Source: CAZUNO01 sp964621445 [NCBI: Candidatus Hadarchaeota archaeon] (GTDB lineage: Archaea; CAYQAE01; CAYVLA01). Taken from it: a stretch of 64,000 bases of DNA. The translations under genes and the position numbers were made by a program. Below, in pieces: positions 42,536 through 50,829 of the stretch. The stretch's first letter is position 1. Every line of letters starts with the position of its first letter. The notes below the pieces were generated by a model. The model saw only the letters and a program-made list of their open reading frames with translations. It searched no databases and had not been told where the DNA came from. The stretch covers positions 62,001 through 126,000 of the forward strand of contig CAZUNO010000003.1 of the NCBI GenBank assembly GCA_964621445.1, given 5' to 3'.

Positions 42536-43357
42536 TCAATCTTCTATTCTAACCCGGGTGCCATCACGCATTACCACGTGACTGCTCGGAGATGCCCCAA
42601 CTAGACGGAACTCCGTACCAAGTGAGGGATATGACTCGCCAAGTACCAGATCCTCGCCCATGAGGTCGTTCTTTACCTTGTCAGCGATCTTCCTCACCAG
42701 CGCCGATGGCAAGCCAAATGGAGATTTTAGGACAACGACCGTGGCGTCCTTCTTCTCCTCGTCTGTACTGACTTCCTCCTCGCCCCTGGCGATTTGTAGC
42801 TTTCCACCGCACTCTATGCAGTACCTCTCGCTCTCATCTAGACACTCGAAGCAGACCCTTCTTCCGCATTTTAGGCACTGGAACCCCTTGGTTGGTTGAC
42901 CACAGATAGAACAGGTGGTACAGTCGATGCACCTGGTGTCATCAGACCGGAGTTCGCCGTTATTATCGTAATACTTACCCTCGCACTTTGGTCCAAACCA
43001 TCTTCCGCAGCTGAAGCACTGTCTCAGAGCCAGCTCCACGTTGCACAGCTCACATATCTGTGCTGCCCCAAAACTTCCAACTATCTTTTTGGACCTGAAC
43101 TTGAAAATCTGGCCCCCTAAAGCTATCCCCACGCCGAAAACCATGGGTAGCCATATCCGCGGAGACCATACCTTGACCATACTGAACATGAATAGGCCGG
43201 TTGCTATGAGAGCCCCGCCTAGGAATAATAGAACACCAGGTATAGTCGTATTTAGTAGGCCCATGGGGCCGCCCTCGCCACCTTCAGCACCGCCTTCGCC
43301 TCCAGCTCCGCCGCCTCCGATGCCGCCCATGCCACCTGCCATTCCTCCTCCGCCCAT
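42536..43357 (-). CDS. Glycine-rich membrane protein with zinc-ribbon clusters
   Basis: The 273-residue product starts with about 30 residues that are almost only Gly with Met, Ala and Glu (GGGGMAGGMGGIGG). Two helices follow (about 35-75), then three Cys pairs of zinc-ribbon type: CELCNVEL, CFSCGRWFGPKC, CIDCTTCSICG, CLKCGRRVCFEC and CIECGG (about residues 100-195). The C-terminal 75 residues form a soluble domain. The start is set at the ATG at 43357, with a TTG at 43360 adjacent. It lies in the ABC/FtsX operon; it may be a cytoplasmic hub anchored at the membrane. Confidence 0.65.
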   Translation of the reverse strand: MGGGGMAGGMGGIGGGGAGGEGGAEGGEGGPMGLLNTTIPGVLLFLGGALIATGLFMFSMVKVWSPRIWLPMVFGVGIALGGQIFKFRSKKIVGSFGAAQICELCNVELALRQCFSCGRWFGPKCEGKYYDNNGELRSDDTRCIDCTTCSICGQPTKGFQCLKCGRRVCFECLDESERYCIECGGKLQIARGEEEVSTDEEKKDATVVVLKSPFGLPSALVRKIADKVKNDLMGEDLVLGESYPSLGTEFRLVGASPSSHVVMRDGTRVRIED

Positions 43358-43426
43358 CAATCATATCACCAATGACGGTATAACTTCACCGAACTTTACT
43401 CAATAATGTAATCGAATTAAACGAGA

Positions 43427-44446
43427 TTACTCCGCAACCATCAACCTCGTATCACGCATAACTCTCACCAAGCCCGATGGCTCGGTCTCAGCTATTTCAA
43501 AATCCGCATCCAGCAGAGATATCTTGTCGCCCACCCTCAACTTCCTGGCATACAGAGCATCCAGAAGGTCATCCTGAATCTGATCCAAAATTTCCTGGGT
43601 CATCTCTGTACTAGATGTAATACTGATCTGCTCGGCCTCGCTGAGGTCCTCCCTCTGAACCGACTCGCCGATCACCGCGCCGTCTCTTAGGTAGGTGATT
43701 ATATCAACCACATCAGCGACCTTCGGGTCGTGGGTAGCAACGATAACCGTCGTGCCCTCCTCCTCCTGTAGACTCTTCATTAGATCGATGATCTCCAATC
43801 CGGTCTTGGTATCCAGGTTACCGGTCGGCTCATCTGCCAGGACCAGATCCGGGCTGTTTACAAGTGCCCTAGCGATTGCCACTCTCTGCTGCTCCCCTCC
43901 GCTTAGCTCCGTGGGCCTGTGATCAATTCGATCTCCCAGACCAACTCGGTCGAGAAGCTCCTTAGCCCGATCACGCCTCTCCTCTTCACCAGCACCGGCG
44001 AAAACCATAGGAAGCTCCACATTCTCAATAGCAGTCAGAACAGGTATCAGGTTGTAAATCTGGAATATGAAGCCGACGTTCTCCTGTCTCAGCTTCGAAA
44101 GGTGGGCCTGGTCCATGCCGGTTATCTCTCTACCGGACATGAGTACTTTACCGCTAGTCGGGGTGTCCAGGCCGGATATCATATTAAGGAAGGTGGTTTT
44201 TCCGCTACCGGATGGTCCCATATAGGCCACGAACTCTCCCCTCGATATCCTCGCATTCACGCTATCCAGGGCCTTAACCTCTAGTGTCTCATGGCCCATG
44301 TCAAAAATCTTGCTAAGGTCCCTGGTTTCTATTACGAACTGCTCTACCCCTTTCTTCTCTTCTGCGGGGGCGATCGCCTTCTTCTTCTTTGGGGATTTAT
44401 CCTTTCCCTCCTCTTCTTCAAGGTCTTCTTCCTTTTTACCACTCAT
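43427..44446 (-). CDS. ABC transporter ATPase of MacB/LolD type with N- and C-terminal extensions
   Basis: The ATPase core has Walker [13 protein letters not shown] (about residue 76), signature [15 protein letters not shown], Walker [13 protein letters not shown] and H-loop VATHDPKVA, closest to MacB/LolD. It is extended by about 40 charged residues at the N-terminus (KKEEDLEEEEGKDK then KKKK) and by about 85 at the C-terminus (total 339). The ATG at 44446 overlaps the FtsX-like permease stop by 11 nt; the longer frame from 44515 lies inside that gene. It powers the adjacent permease. The extensions are not found in ordinary LolD proteins. Confidence 0.87.
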   Translation of the reverse strand: MSGKKEEDLEEEEGKDKSPKKKKAIAPAEEKKGVEQFVIETRDLSKIFDMGHETLEVKALDSVNARISRGEFVAYMGPSGSGKTTFLNMISGLDTPTSGKVLMSGREITGMDQAHLSKLRQENVGFIFQIYNLIPVLTAIENVELPMVFAGAGEEERRDRAKELLDRVGLGDRIDHRPTELSGGEQQRVAIARALVNSPDLVLADEPTGNLDTKTGLEIIDLMKSLQEEEGTTVIVATHDPKVADVVDIITYLRDGAVIGESVQREDLSEAEQISITSSTEMTQEILDQIQDDLLDALYARKLRVGDKISLLDADFEIAETEPSGLVRVMRDTRLMVAE

Positions 44447-46808
44447 ACATGAACGCCTCCACGGGCTCCATTTGCGCTGCCCGTCTTGAAGGATAGATTC
44501 CTGCAATAACCGCAACTAACACAGCGAGTCCAATTCCGGATATCCATCCGAGTACCATCGTAGGCATAGGCAGAGTTAGTCCCTGCCTCGTGAAGAAGAA
44601 TGCTAATGAAGTAACCGTTCCTAGGATGCACCCCAGCATACCTCCAAGTGCGCCAATTATCCCGGCCTCGGAAAGAAAGACCTTCATTACCTCTCCAGGT
44701 GTCGCTCCCACGGCCACCATTATCCCGATCTCCTTGGTCCTCTCCAGAACCGATGTCAGCATGGCGTTAGTTATTCCCAGAGCGCCGACGACTATGGCGA
44801 ATACAACGACCTGAAGTTGATATGATGCTATATCATATCCTGGCGAAAGTTGTCTCTGGAAAGCCGAAATCACCAGCAAATTCACTAGCATTCCAATACC
44901 AACGGTGATCCCCAGCGATGTCAGAAGACTCCTAAGCTTCCTCTTCCCCAAGTTCCTCGCCGCCATAGAGGCGTAATACGAACTCTTCACCATCCGGGAA
45001 ATAGATCCGAATACCCGGCCCTCGTTGGGACTTATTGCCCACTCTCCCGCGATCGCCTTTCTAGGCTCCAGTGACCCCGCCAACCTGGCTGGGAAAACGC
45101 CTGCTGCTACACTGACAAAGGTACCGATTGAAACCGATGCCATAATCCATAATGGGTTTATCTTTAGAGCGATGTCGGGAATGAAGGAGATAAACTGGGT
45201 CCCGGCTGAAAGCAGCAGACCGGTGAGATATCCTCCAATTCCCCCAATGAGCCCTATGATCAGCAGTTCGAATATATACATATCCATAATATGCCAGACC
45301 TCGGCGCCCATGGCACCCATGATGCCCACCTCTCGAACCCGTTCATAAATTGACAGCACGGTCGCATTCATCACCACGATGACTGCCACGGCCAGGGTAA
45401 TTAGAACGGACTGCATATGGGCGAGTTCCGTGGTCTTCACCTGGGCGGCCACGATCCTCTTTCCACCCTCGGTGGTGACCACCATTTTGGGTATCTCGGT
45501 GTTCATATCAGCCTTGCTGGCCACGTTCTCCGCTAGTTCGGCCGTATTCTTAACCCGGGCTATGTTATCGTCATCCGGGAAATTGACCTGAACCACCGCT
45601 TCCTGAACAACTTCCTTTGGGAAGGAGATTATCTCCTTCGCCGCCCTGTAATGGACATATATGTTCTTATTATCCTTTTTTCTGGGCGAGGCAAAAACTC
45701 CGACAACTCTCAGAAACGAATCTCTCACCACTGCTCCTCCCAGACCTCCCTCGGTTCCCCGGGAAAGTAGAATGAGATCACCGTCATCAGGTCCCACCTC
45801 GCCAATCCTCAGGTCGTTTGCAATCTCGACTCCTATGATGGCCGGATATACCGGTATATCGTTATAATCATCCTGTTTCCATTCCTCTTGGTCCAAGTAC
45901 TCCCCATTATCAATTACTAGCTCAATCTTTTGTCCACTGACCTCAGGAGAATAGCTGAACCAGAGGCGATACTGCAAAGTAACCTCTTCGGTTTCCTCAT
46001 CATATTCCTTGACCTTGACCTCAAGGTTGTATTGTCTATATTCCCTGTATTTCAGGTTGGGTATCTGTGTAAAACTATCATCCGTTATCTTGAACTCCTC
46101 GATATCCATAGATTTCAGTGGTGCTCCGGCCTCTCCATAAACACGTAGGCCGAACTCCCCCTCCGGCTCCGAGGGGATTACCATAAAGCTTAGTTCCGCA
46201 TTAAAACCATGAGTTACCTTCTCTTCAAGCCCGCCCGTGACCTCCAGAAGGCGGTCCTTTCCTCTAATTATGGAGCGGTTTAGGTTCTCCAAGGGGTCCC
46301 AGTAGGGAATTCCCGTGGTCTGGTTTACTCTCGGAGACCTTATCTTAGCCTCTGCCTCAGGGTCTATGCCTATTAGATTGATGAAACCGGGATAATCAGT
46401 TACCGGCATATTACTAATCGAGGGATGCTGAATTGTAAACCTCTCCCCGAACTTTCTAAGCAGGAGTTGTTCCCCGTTATCATCCGGGGTACCTATCCTA
46501 ACCGCCACTACATCGACCCTATCGTCGGCCTTTAAATCCTCAACCAGTTCTAGGGGCACCCGCCCAAGCCTAATACCTGACCTAACCCACTTGTTTGCTT
46601 CCACTACCAGGAAATCTCCGAAAAAGGGAAATGGCTGTCTTCCTGAGTGAAAACTCGTAATCTGAGCACTTATGGTGTCCTCGACGGAGACGATCACCAC
46701 AAAGCAGGCTATTGCTAAAATGACGCTCAGTATGGTAATTACGGAGCGGATACGCCTTCGTCTAAAGTTCTTCCAGGCTATTCGAAACATTGGGTTTTCT
46801 AGAACCAC
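44436..46808 (-). CDS. FtsX/MacB-like ABC permease with large extracytoplasmic domain
   Basis: The 790-residue permease starts FRIAWKNFRRRRIRSVITIL, the MacB N-terminal pattern, then has a periplasm-like domain of about 400 residues. FtsX-type helices follow at about 460-590 (VLSIYERVREVGIMGAMGAE) and again at 625-790 (LTSVLERTKEIGIMVAVGAT), so two FtsX modules are joined in one chain with about eight helices. Such proteins couple ATP use in the cytoplasm to mechanical work outside. The GTG at 46808 follows AGGAG, which lies in a hairpin (46818-46831). Confidence 0.88.
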   Translation of the reverse strand: MVLENPMFRIAWKNFRRRRIRSVITILSVILAIACFVVIVSVEDTISAQITSFHSGRQPFPFFGDFLVVEANKWVRSGIRLGRVPLELVEDLKADDRVDVVAVRIGTPDDNGEQLLLRKFGERFTIQHPSISNMPVTDYPGFINLIGIDPEAEAKIRSPRVNQTTGIPYWDPLENLNRSIIRGKDRLLEVTGGLEEKVTHGFNAELSFMVIPSEPEGEFGLRVYGEAGAPLKSMDIEEFKITDDSFTQIPNLKYREYRQYNLEVKVKEYDEETEEVTLQYRLWFSYSPEVSGQKIELVIDNGEYLDQEEWKQDDYNDIPVYPAIIGVEIANDLRIGEVGPDDGDLILLSRGTEGGLGGAVVRDSFLRVVGVFASPRKKDNKNIYVHYRAAKEIISFPKEVVQEAVVQVNFPDDDNIARVKNTAELAENVASKADMNTEIPKMVVTTEGGKRIVAAQVKTTELAHMQSVLITLAVAVIVVMNATVLSIYERVREVGIMGAMGAEVWHIMDMYIFELLIIGLIGGIGGYLTGLLLSAGTQFISFIPDIALKINPLWIMASVSIGTFVSVAAGVFPARLAGSLEPRKAIAGEWAISPNEGRVFGSISRMVKSSYYASMAARNLGKRKLRSLLTSLGITVGIGMLVNLLVISAFQRQLSPGYDIASYQLQVVVFAIVVGALGITNAMLTSVLERTKEIGIMVAVGATPGEVMKVFLSEAGIIGALGGMLGCILGTVTSLAFFFTRQGLTLPMPTMVLGWISGIGLAVLVAVIAGIYPSRRAAQMEPVEAFMYEW

Positions 46809-46817
46809 GAGCTCCCA

Positions 46818-46831
46818 CTCCTTTTTAGGAG
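46818..46831 (-). promoter_or_regulatory. Hairpin covering the ribosome site of the FtsX-like gene
   Basis: The minus strand reads CTCCT-AAAA-AGGAG, a perfect 5-bp stem in which the Shine-Dalgarno AGGAG is the 3' arm. It lies immediately after the stop of the 33-residue gene (46833), so translation of that gene would open it. Sequence supports the pairing; the coupling effect is inference. Confidence 0.45.
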
Positions 46832-46832
46832 T

Positions 46833-46934
46833 CTAACCTCTAACGTAGGCCAGATAACCGATGACCAGGATTATCAATACCCATATTATTATCAGGATGG
46901 TATTGAAGCCGGAAACCATTTGTGTAAGTACCAA
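46833..46934 (-). CDS. 33-residue single-helix membrane protein of the envelope operon
   Basis: A TTG at 46934 lies 8 nt after GGAGG (46943-46947). The product has a short N-terminus (MVLTQMVSGFNT) and one long hydrophobic helix (ILIIIWVLIILVIGYLA) ending YVRG. It follows the 43-residue gene directly and ends two nt before the hairpin of the FtsX-like gene. Length, ribosome site and position make it a real small gene. It could be an accessory helix for the permease. Confidence 0.65.
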   Translation of the reverse strand: MVLTQMVSGFNTILIIIWVLIILVIGYLAYVRG

Positions 46935-46946
46935 TTCATTGCCCTC

Positions 46947-47078
46947 CTATTCTCCCCAAAGATAGCCCCAGAGTATGATGTACAGGTGAAAGAACCCATA
47001 TGACAAAAGCAAGATGAAGAATATCTTGGAGGCGACTTTAATCTCGGCCGGACCACCGACTTGTGTTAACGGTATCAT
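46947..47078 (-). CDS. 43-residue single-helix membrane protein of the envelope operon
   Basis: An ATG at 47078, 7 nt after GAGGAG. The product begins MIPLTQVGGPAEIKVASK and continues as one helix (IFFILLLSYGFFHLYIILW) ending GYLWGE. Its stop lies against the ribosome site of the next small gene, so the two are coupled. No family is recognised. It is the second of three tiny helices in the operon. Confidence 0.65.
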   Translation of the reverse strand: MIPLTQVGGPAEIKVASKIFFILLLSYGFFHLYIILWGYLWGE

Positions 47079-47091
47079 TATGACACTCCTC

Positions 47092-47295
47092 CTACTCTTC
47101 CTCCAAGCTTTCTCGTACCTTTTGTTCGTAATACCGCTGCTTCATCCTCCGCTCATCATACCAGAAGATGAGCACTCCCACTAGGGCGAGTACCACCACC
47201 GCAAGCATCAACAAAAGGTCCATCCATAGGAAACGGGTCCCAGTAAAGATGGGCTTGCGCATCGCGGGCAATAATCGCGTGATGACGCTTATCAT
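47092..47295 (-). CDS. 67-residue membrane protein of the envelope operon
   Basis: The ATG at 47295 follows GAGG at 9 nt. The product has a basic N-terminus, one helix (LLLMLAVVVLALVGVLIFW) and a charged cytoplasmic tail ending RESLEEE. It lies between the secreted 266-residue protein and the 43-residue gene, all in the same orientation. Function unknown; topology resembles small adaptor subunits. Confidence 0.65.
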   Translation of the reverse strand: MISVITRLLPAMRKPIFTGTRFLWMDLLLMLAVVVLALVGVLIFWYDERRMKQRYYEQKVRESLEEE

Positions 47296-47308
47296 ATTCT
47301 ATCGCCTC

Positions 47309-48109
47309 TTACCACAATTCTCCTCTCTCTGCCTTTTCTTTCAACCGGTTCATCATATCAACGGTCAGGTAAAGGAATACCACGACCAGAACTCCAATGA
47401 CCAGGAACGCAGTTACACCCCAACCTGGCTTACCAAAAAGAACCGAAAACTCCCCTTGTTCCGGGATATTAGATGTTATGTGCCATAGAATTGCTACTCT
47501 ACCCGTTGCGGGGTCATATGACTTTCGGCCGTTGAGCGTCGGGTCCCAGTCCTTTGGTACATAATCCAGGGGCGGGAAGACCTTTACCATAAGCTCCACA
47601 ACATTGGCCTCGAATATGGGTGTGTCGAAATCAATCCGGGTATTATCGCCCGTTCTTCCCAAAACCTGGTCTCCAAGGGTCTTTTCCCCGACCCTGGAAA
47701 TACCCTCTTCGGCCGGAAGGTCATAGATGTAGTACTTCATTATTATGACGAAGTCGTCTCCAGCGTAAATCTTCTCGGGCAGGGTGATCTCGATTATCGT
47801 CTCGTTATCGCTCTGAATAATTCTCTTCGGTATTACCTTGGCAGCCGTGGTCTGAACCTGGGTATCGTTGGCATTGGGCATTTCGACCTCCCCGTAGGGC
47901 AGGGTTACGTTGATCTTTTCAACAAACCCCTCGAAGGCGTAAAGGGTTATCGCCTGAGAAACGAAAACTTGCCCTCCTCCCTCGTAGACCGTAATCTCAA
48001 AAGACTGAGTCGGATAGTAATAACTAACGGCTGACGCATTCTGAATCAGGAAAACGCTGACCAGAACTATGAAGATACACCCTGAAAGCTTTGAACCCTT
48101 GCCCATCAT
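47309..48109 (-). CDS. Secreted, C-terminally anchored protein, first gene of the envelope operon
   Basis: The 266-residue product has a signal peptide (FIVLVSVFLIQNASA), an extracellular beta-rich domain with sequons (NVT, NDT, NET) and a C-terminal helix (VTAFLVIGVLVVVFLYLTV) followed by a basic tail, a type I membrane topology. The ATG at 48109 has GGAGGT 5 nt upstream and a TATA box at 48176-48183, which marks the operon start. The domain is unfamiliar; DUF-type. It faces outside and may bind the cargo of the FtsX-type permease. Confidence 0.65.
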   Translation of the reverse strand: MMGKGSKLSGCIFIVLVSVFLIQNASAVSYYYPTQSFEITVYEGGGQVFVSQAITLYAFEGFVEKINVTLPYGEVEMPNANDTQVQTTAAKVIPKRIIQSDNETIIEITLPEKIYAGDDFVIIMKYYIYDLPAEEGISRVGEKTLGDQVLGRTGDNTRIDFDTPIFEANVVELMVKVFPPLDYVPKDWDPTLNGRKSYDPATGRVAILWHITSNIPEQGEFSVLFGKPGWGVTAFLVIGVLVVVFLYLTVDMMNRLKEKAERGELW

Positions 48110-48175
48110 AGGAACCTCCTCAAGAATACACCCGGTTCCGGGCTACAGTTAGATGGCCGCGCATCCTGCTGAATC

Positions 48176-48183
48176 TATATAAA
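48176..48183 (-). promoter_or_regulatory. TATA box of the eight-gene envelope operon
   Basis: The minus strand reads TTTATATA, predicting a transcript start near 48153 and a leader of about 45 nt with GAGGAGG before the ATG at 48109. No other good TATA box is found downstream within the operon. Confidence 0.6.
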
Positions 48184-48288
48184 TGTTTTGTGATAGCTAA
48201 AAACGGGCCGTATTAACGTTCTATAACCTAACAAGACATTAATAAGATCCTAAACGGCTAAAGATGAGCCCTTCGGAGGTTTTAGCCT

Positions 48289-49806
48289 TTGGGAAAGCCT
48301 TTCGTCGGTATTCTAATTCATCCTTGGGATGTAAAGGAGGAGGGAATCGGCAGCGTAACGGAAACGCTCTCTGGTTTTGGGATCTCGTCCGTTTTCCTGG
48401 GAGTAAATGCATCCGCCGAGGACCATCCACCGCAGCCCATCGATGCCCGGCTAACCCATAACCCTAAGAGAAAGAGGTATGTTTCGGAGGAAGGCAGGTT
48501 CTATTATGAGATTGACCCCTCCTATCACCCGAACTCAGTGGCCATGCCCAAGAGAACCTCCGATTCCGATCTAATCGGTTTCGATGTTCTGAGGGATACC
48601 GAGGATTTCTCGGAGGCCGGTCTCTCGAGATTCGCCTGGCTCACATCGCTTCACAACGGGCAGATGCTAGATGATGGACAGGAGCTTGCCCTGGTGAATA
48701 TAATAGGTGAGGCAGATAGAAACTGGATGTGCCCCAACAACCCCAACGTTGCCATAGAGCTTCTTGAACTGATAAACGAGATGCAGGGACGATACGATCT
48801 AGAAGGTGTCCTATTGGATAATTTCTGGTGGAAATACCCCCATACATTCATGCACTCGCTAGAATCGGGTATGAGTTGTTTCTGCGAGCATTGTCGCCAC
48901 AGGATGGAGATTGAGGGAATCGGCGTACGGGATGTCAAGAGGGCGCTATCACAGATATGTCGGAGGGCCAGGAGCCTTGATCAGGGGGATATCGCCAGGA
49001 TTGGAGGAGCTAAGACCGACCAATTGCTGAAAATAGTTGAACTTCCAGTGGTAGAGGGAGGCGGCTACTCGGATATATTGAACGTTCTTTTCGAGGACCC
49101 CAAGATGAGGGACCGGCTCCCGGAGCTTGCTGAAAACGATCCCCTCGGCATATTCCAGTGGTTGATGGATCATCCCGTCATACTGGATTGGCTGGAATTC
49201 AAGTCAGACGCGCTTTATAGGTTACTGGAGTCGGTTTACTCCCTTGCTAAAAGCAATGACCCCGATTTCCAAGTAGGTCTTGGTATGTGGTCTCCCCGAT
49301 CCTCGTGGAGCGTTGGCCAGAAGTATGTAAAGCTAAAGGATGCCTGCGATTGGATGATGCCCATGTTCTATCACCGGATCTGGGGATGGTATTCCACCTG
49401 TGTGGCCGAGGAGCTCTTCGAGATAATTCACCCAAAAACACCTAGCATCTTCGCTTCCTACAAGGATATCCTAACGGCCTGGTTCAAGCTTGCGGGATAC
49501 GCTGGTAGCAATCTAAGGTCAAAGATCGTTAATGGCCTTTCCTCGGATCAGATGAAAAAGGAGATAGATAGGTCGCGAGAACTGGTAGGCCCGGGGTTTC
49601 CGCTTTACGCTGGTATACAACTCTGGGAACCCGGAAGCAAGATACCTCATCCCCAGGAAGCGGCCGAGACCACGCAATTGGTTCTGGAGTCCGATGTACA
49701 GGGAATCATAGTCCAGGCCTACGGCTGGATATTCATGCCCAACCTACAGGCTTCCTCAAAGGTTCTCAAGCGATTTATCCAAACTCCGCCATCGCCTTCT
49801 CCCTGA
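48289..49806 (+). CDS. Glycoside-hydrolase-like TIM barrel protein, function unknown
   Basis: The 505-residue product has no signal peptide and starts with TTG at 48289, 8-9 nt after GGAGGT (48275-48280). Strand-end motifs LEGVLLDNFWWKYP and, after a loop, MSCFCEHCRHRM resemble the Asp-strand plus Cys-x-Cys-x2-Cys pattern of uncharacterised glycosidase-like barrels; DACDWMMPMFYHR and GIIVQAYGWIF are later strands. It resembles the protein at 30629 in this layout. Sugar or glycoside substrate is an inference. Its last 32 nt overlap the 3' end of the convergent ABC ATPase gene. Confidence 0.55.
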   Translation: MGKPFVGILIHPWDVKEEGIGSVTETLSGFGISSVFLGVNASAEDHPPQPIDARLTHNPKRKRYVSEEGRFYYEIDPSYHPNSVAMPKRTSDSDLIGFDVLRDTEDFSEAGLSRFAWLTSLHNGQMLDDGQELALVNIIGEADRNWMCPNNPNVAIELLELINEMQGRYDLEGVLLDNFWWKYPHTFMHSLESGMSCFCEHCRHRMEIEGIGVRDVKRALSQICRRARSLDQGDIARIGGAKTDQLLKIVELPVVEGGGYSDILNVLFEDPKMRDRLPELAENDPLGIFQWLMDHPVILDWLEFKSDALYRLLESVYSLAKSNDPDFQVGLGMWSPRSSWSVGQKYVKLKDACDWMMPMFYHRIWGWYSTCVAEELFEIIHPKTPSIFASYKDILTAWFKLAGYAGSNLRSKIVNGLSSDQMKKEIDRSRELVGPGFPLYAGIQLWEPGSKIPHPQEAAETTQLVLESDVQGIIVQAYGWIFMPNLQASSKVLKRFIQTPPSPSP

Positions 49807-50500
49807 CGTCAGGGGGAACCTCTTCGATTTTGTCTACCTTTCCATCCTTAAGGTAGACCATTCTCTCTGAGAGATGGGCCAGGCGGGGATCGTGGGTGGT
49901 TATCACAAATGTCTGTTCCTCATCCTGATTCAGTTGTTGCATCAGGGTCACGATGGACTTCCCGGTGTTGGTGTCCAGGTTACCAGTTGGCTCATCGGCA
50001 AGAACGATAGACGGGCTGTTGGCCAGGGCCCTGGCGATTGCAACTCTCTGCTGCTCCCCTCCGCTTAGCTCGGCGGGTCGGTGATTAATCCTGTGCCCGA
50101 GCCCAACCCTTTCCAGGAGCTGACTGGCCCTATCCTTTCTCTCGTCCTCCGGCTTACCAATCAGTTCCATGGGGAGTTCAACGTTCTCCATGGCGGTGAG
50201 GGCAGGGATGAGATTGAAGAACTGGAAAATGAATCCGACTTTCTCACGTCTTATAAGGTAACTCTCATCGAAGTTGGCCGTGATGTCCTCATCATCAACA
50301 ACCACCCGGCCCTTGGACGGCCTCCCTATACCACCCATCATGTTGAGCAAGGTGGTCTTGCCGGAACCGGAGGGGCCAATTAGGCTGATCATCTCGGAAC
50401 GGTTGATTTCGATATTAACGTCGTTGAGGGCGTGCACCTCCACTTCACCAAGCATGTAGGTCTTCCATAGATTTTCGGTCCTCACCACGGCATCGGCCAA
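49775..50500 (-). CDS. LolD/MacB-type ABC transporter ATPase, without adjacent permease
   Basis: The 241-residue ATPase has Walker [40 protein letters not shown] and ITTHDPRLA. It is a close paralog of the core of the ATPase at 43427, sharing long identical stretches around the signature. Start is a TTG at 50500, 7 nt after GGAGG. No permease gene is next to it, so it may serve the FtsX-like permease of the nearby operon or a distant one. It converges with the glycosidase-like gene and overlaps it by 32 nt. Confidence 0.88.
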   Translation of the reverse strand: MADAVVRTENLWKTYMLGEVEVHALNDVNIEINRSEMISLIGPSGSGKTTLLNMMGGIGRPSKGRVVVDDEDITANFDESYLIRREKVGFIFQFFNLIPALTAMENVELPMELIGKPEDERKDRASQLLERVGLGHRINHRPAELSGGEQQRVAIARALANSPSIVLADEPTGNLDTNTGKSIVTLMQQLNQDEEQTFVITTHDPRLAHLSERMVYLKDGKVDKIEEVPPDVREKAMAEFG

Positions 50501-50829
50501 TAGTAGTCCTCCGCATCTACATTAGGTTTTTCCCACATATAAATGAATTTCCAGGAAAACCGCCCGAATCAGGTTCTGGCACCCATATAACTTGAAACTA
50601 GAGGGAGCATTCAGAGAATAGCCGGAAAAGATGGCCTCAAAATACATTTGGGACTACCATCATGCCAGGATAATCCAACAAAAGGAAATCATGGTAATAC
50701 CGTTTCTCCCCCTTAGCTTGATCCCGGGTGCCGAATAGGAGTTTGACATTGGTCTCTCGGGAATAAGTCAGAAAACATTAAAAGGTCAAGGCCAAGCTCT
50801 CTTGCCATATAAGTAGAGGAGGCTAGAAC
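50501..50829. other. Intergenic region with promoters for both flanking genes
   Basis: In this 329-bp stretch I see no convincing gene or RNA. It has AT-rich TATA-like elements for the leftward ATPase (ACATATAAATG near 50535) and for the rightward gene (ACATTAAAAGG near 50775; CATATAAG near 50807). The middle is not distinctive. Confidence 0.4.
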
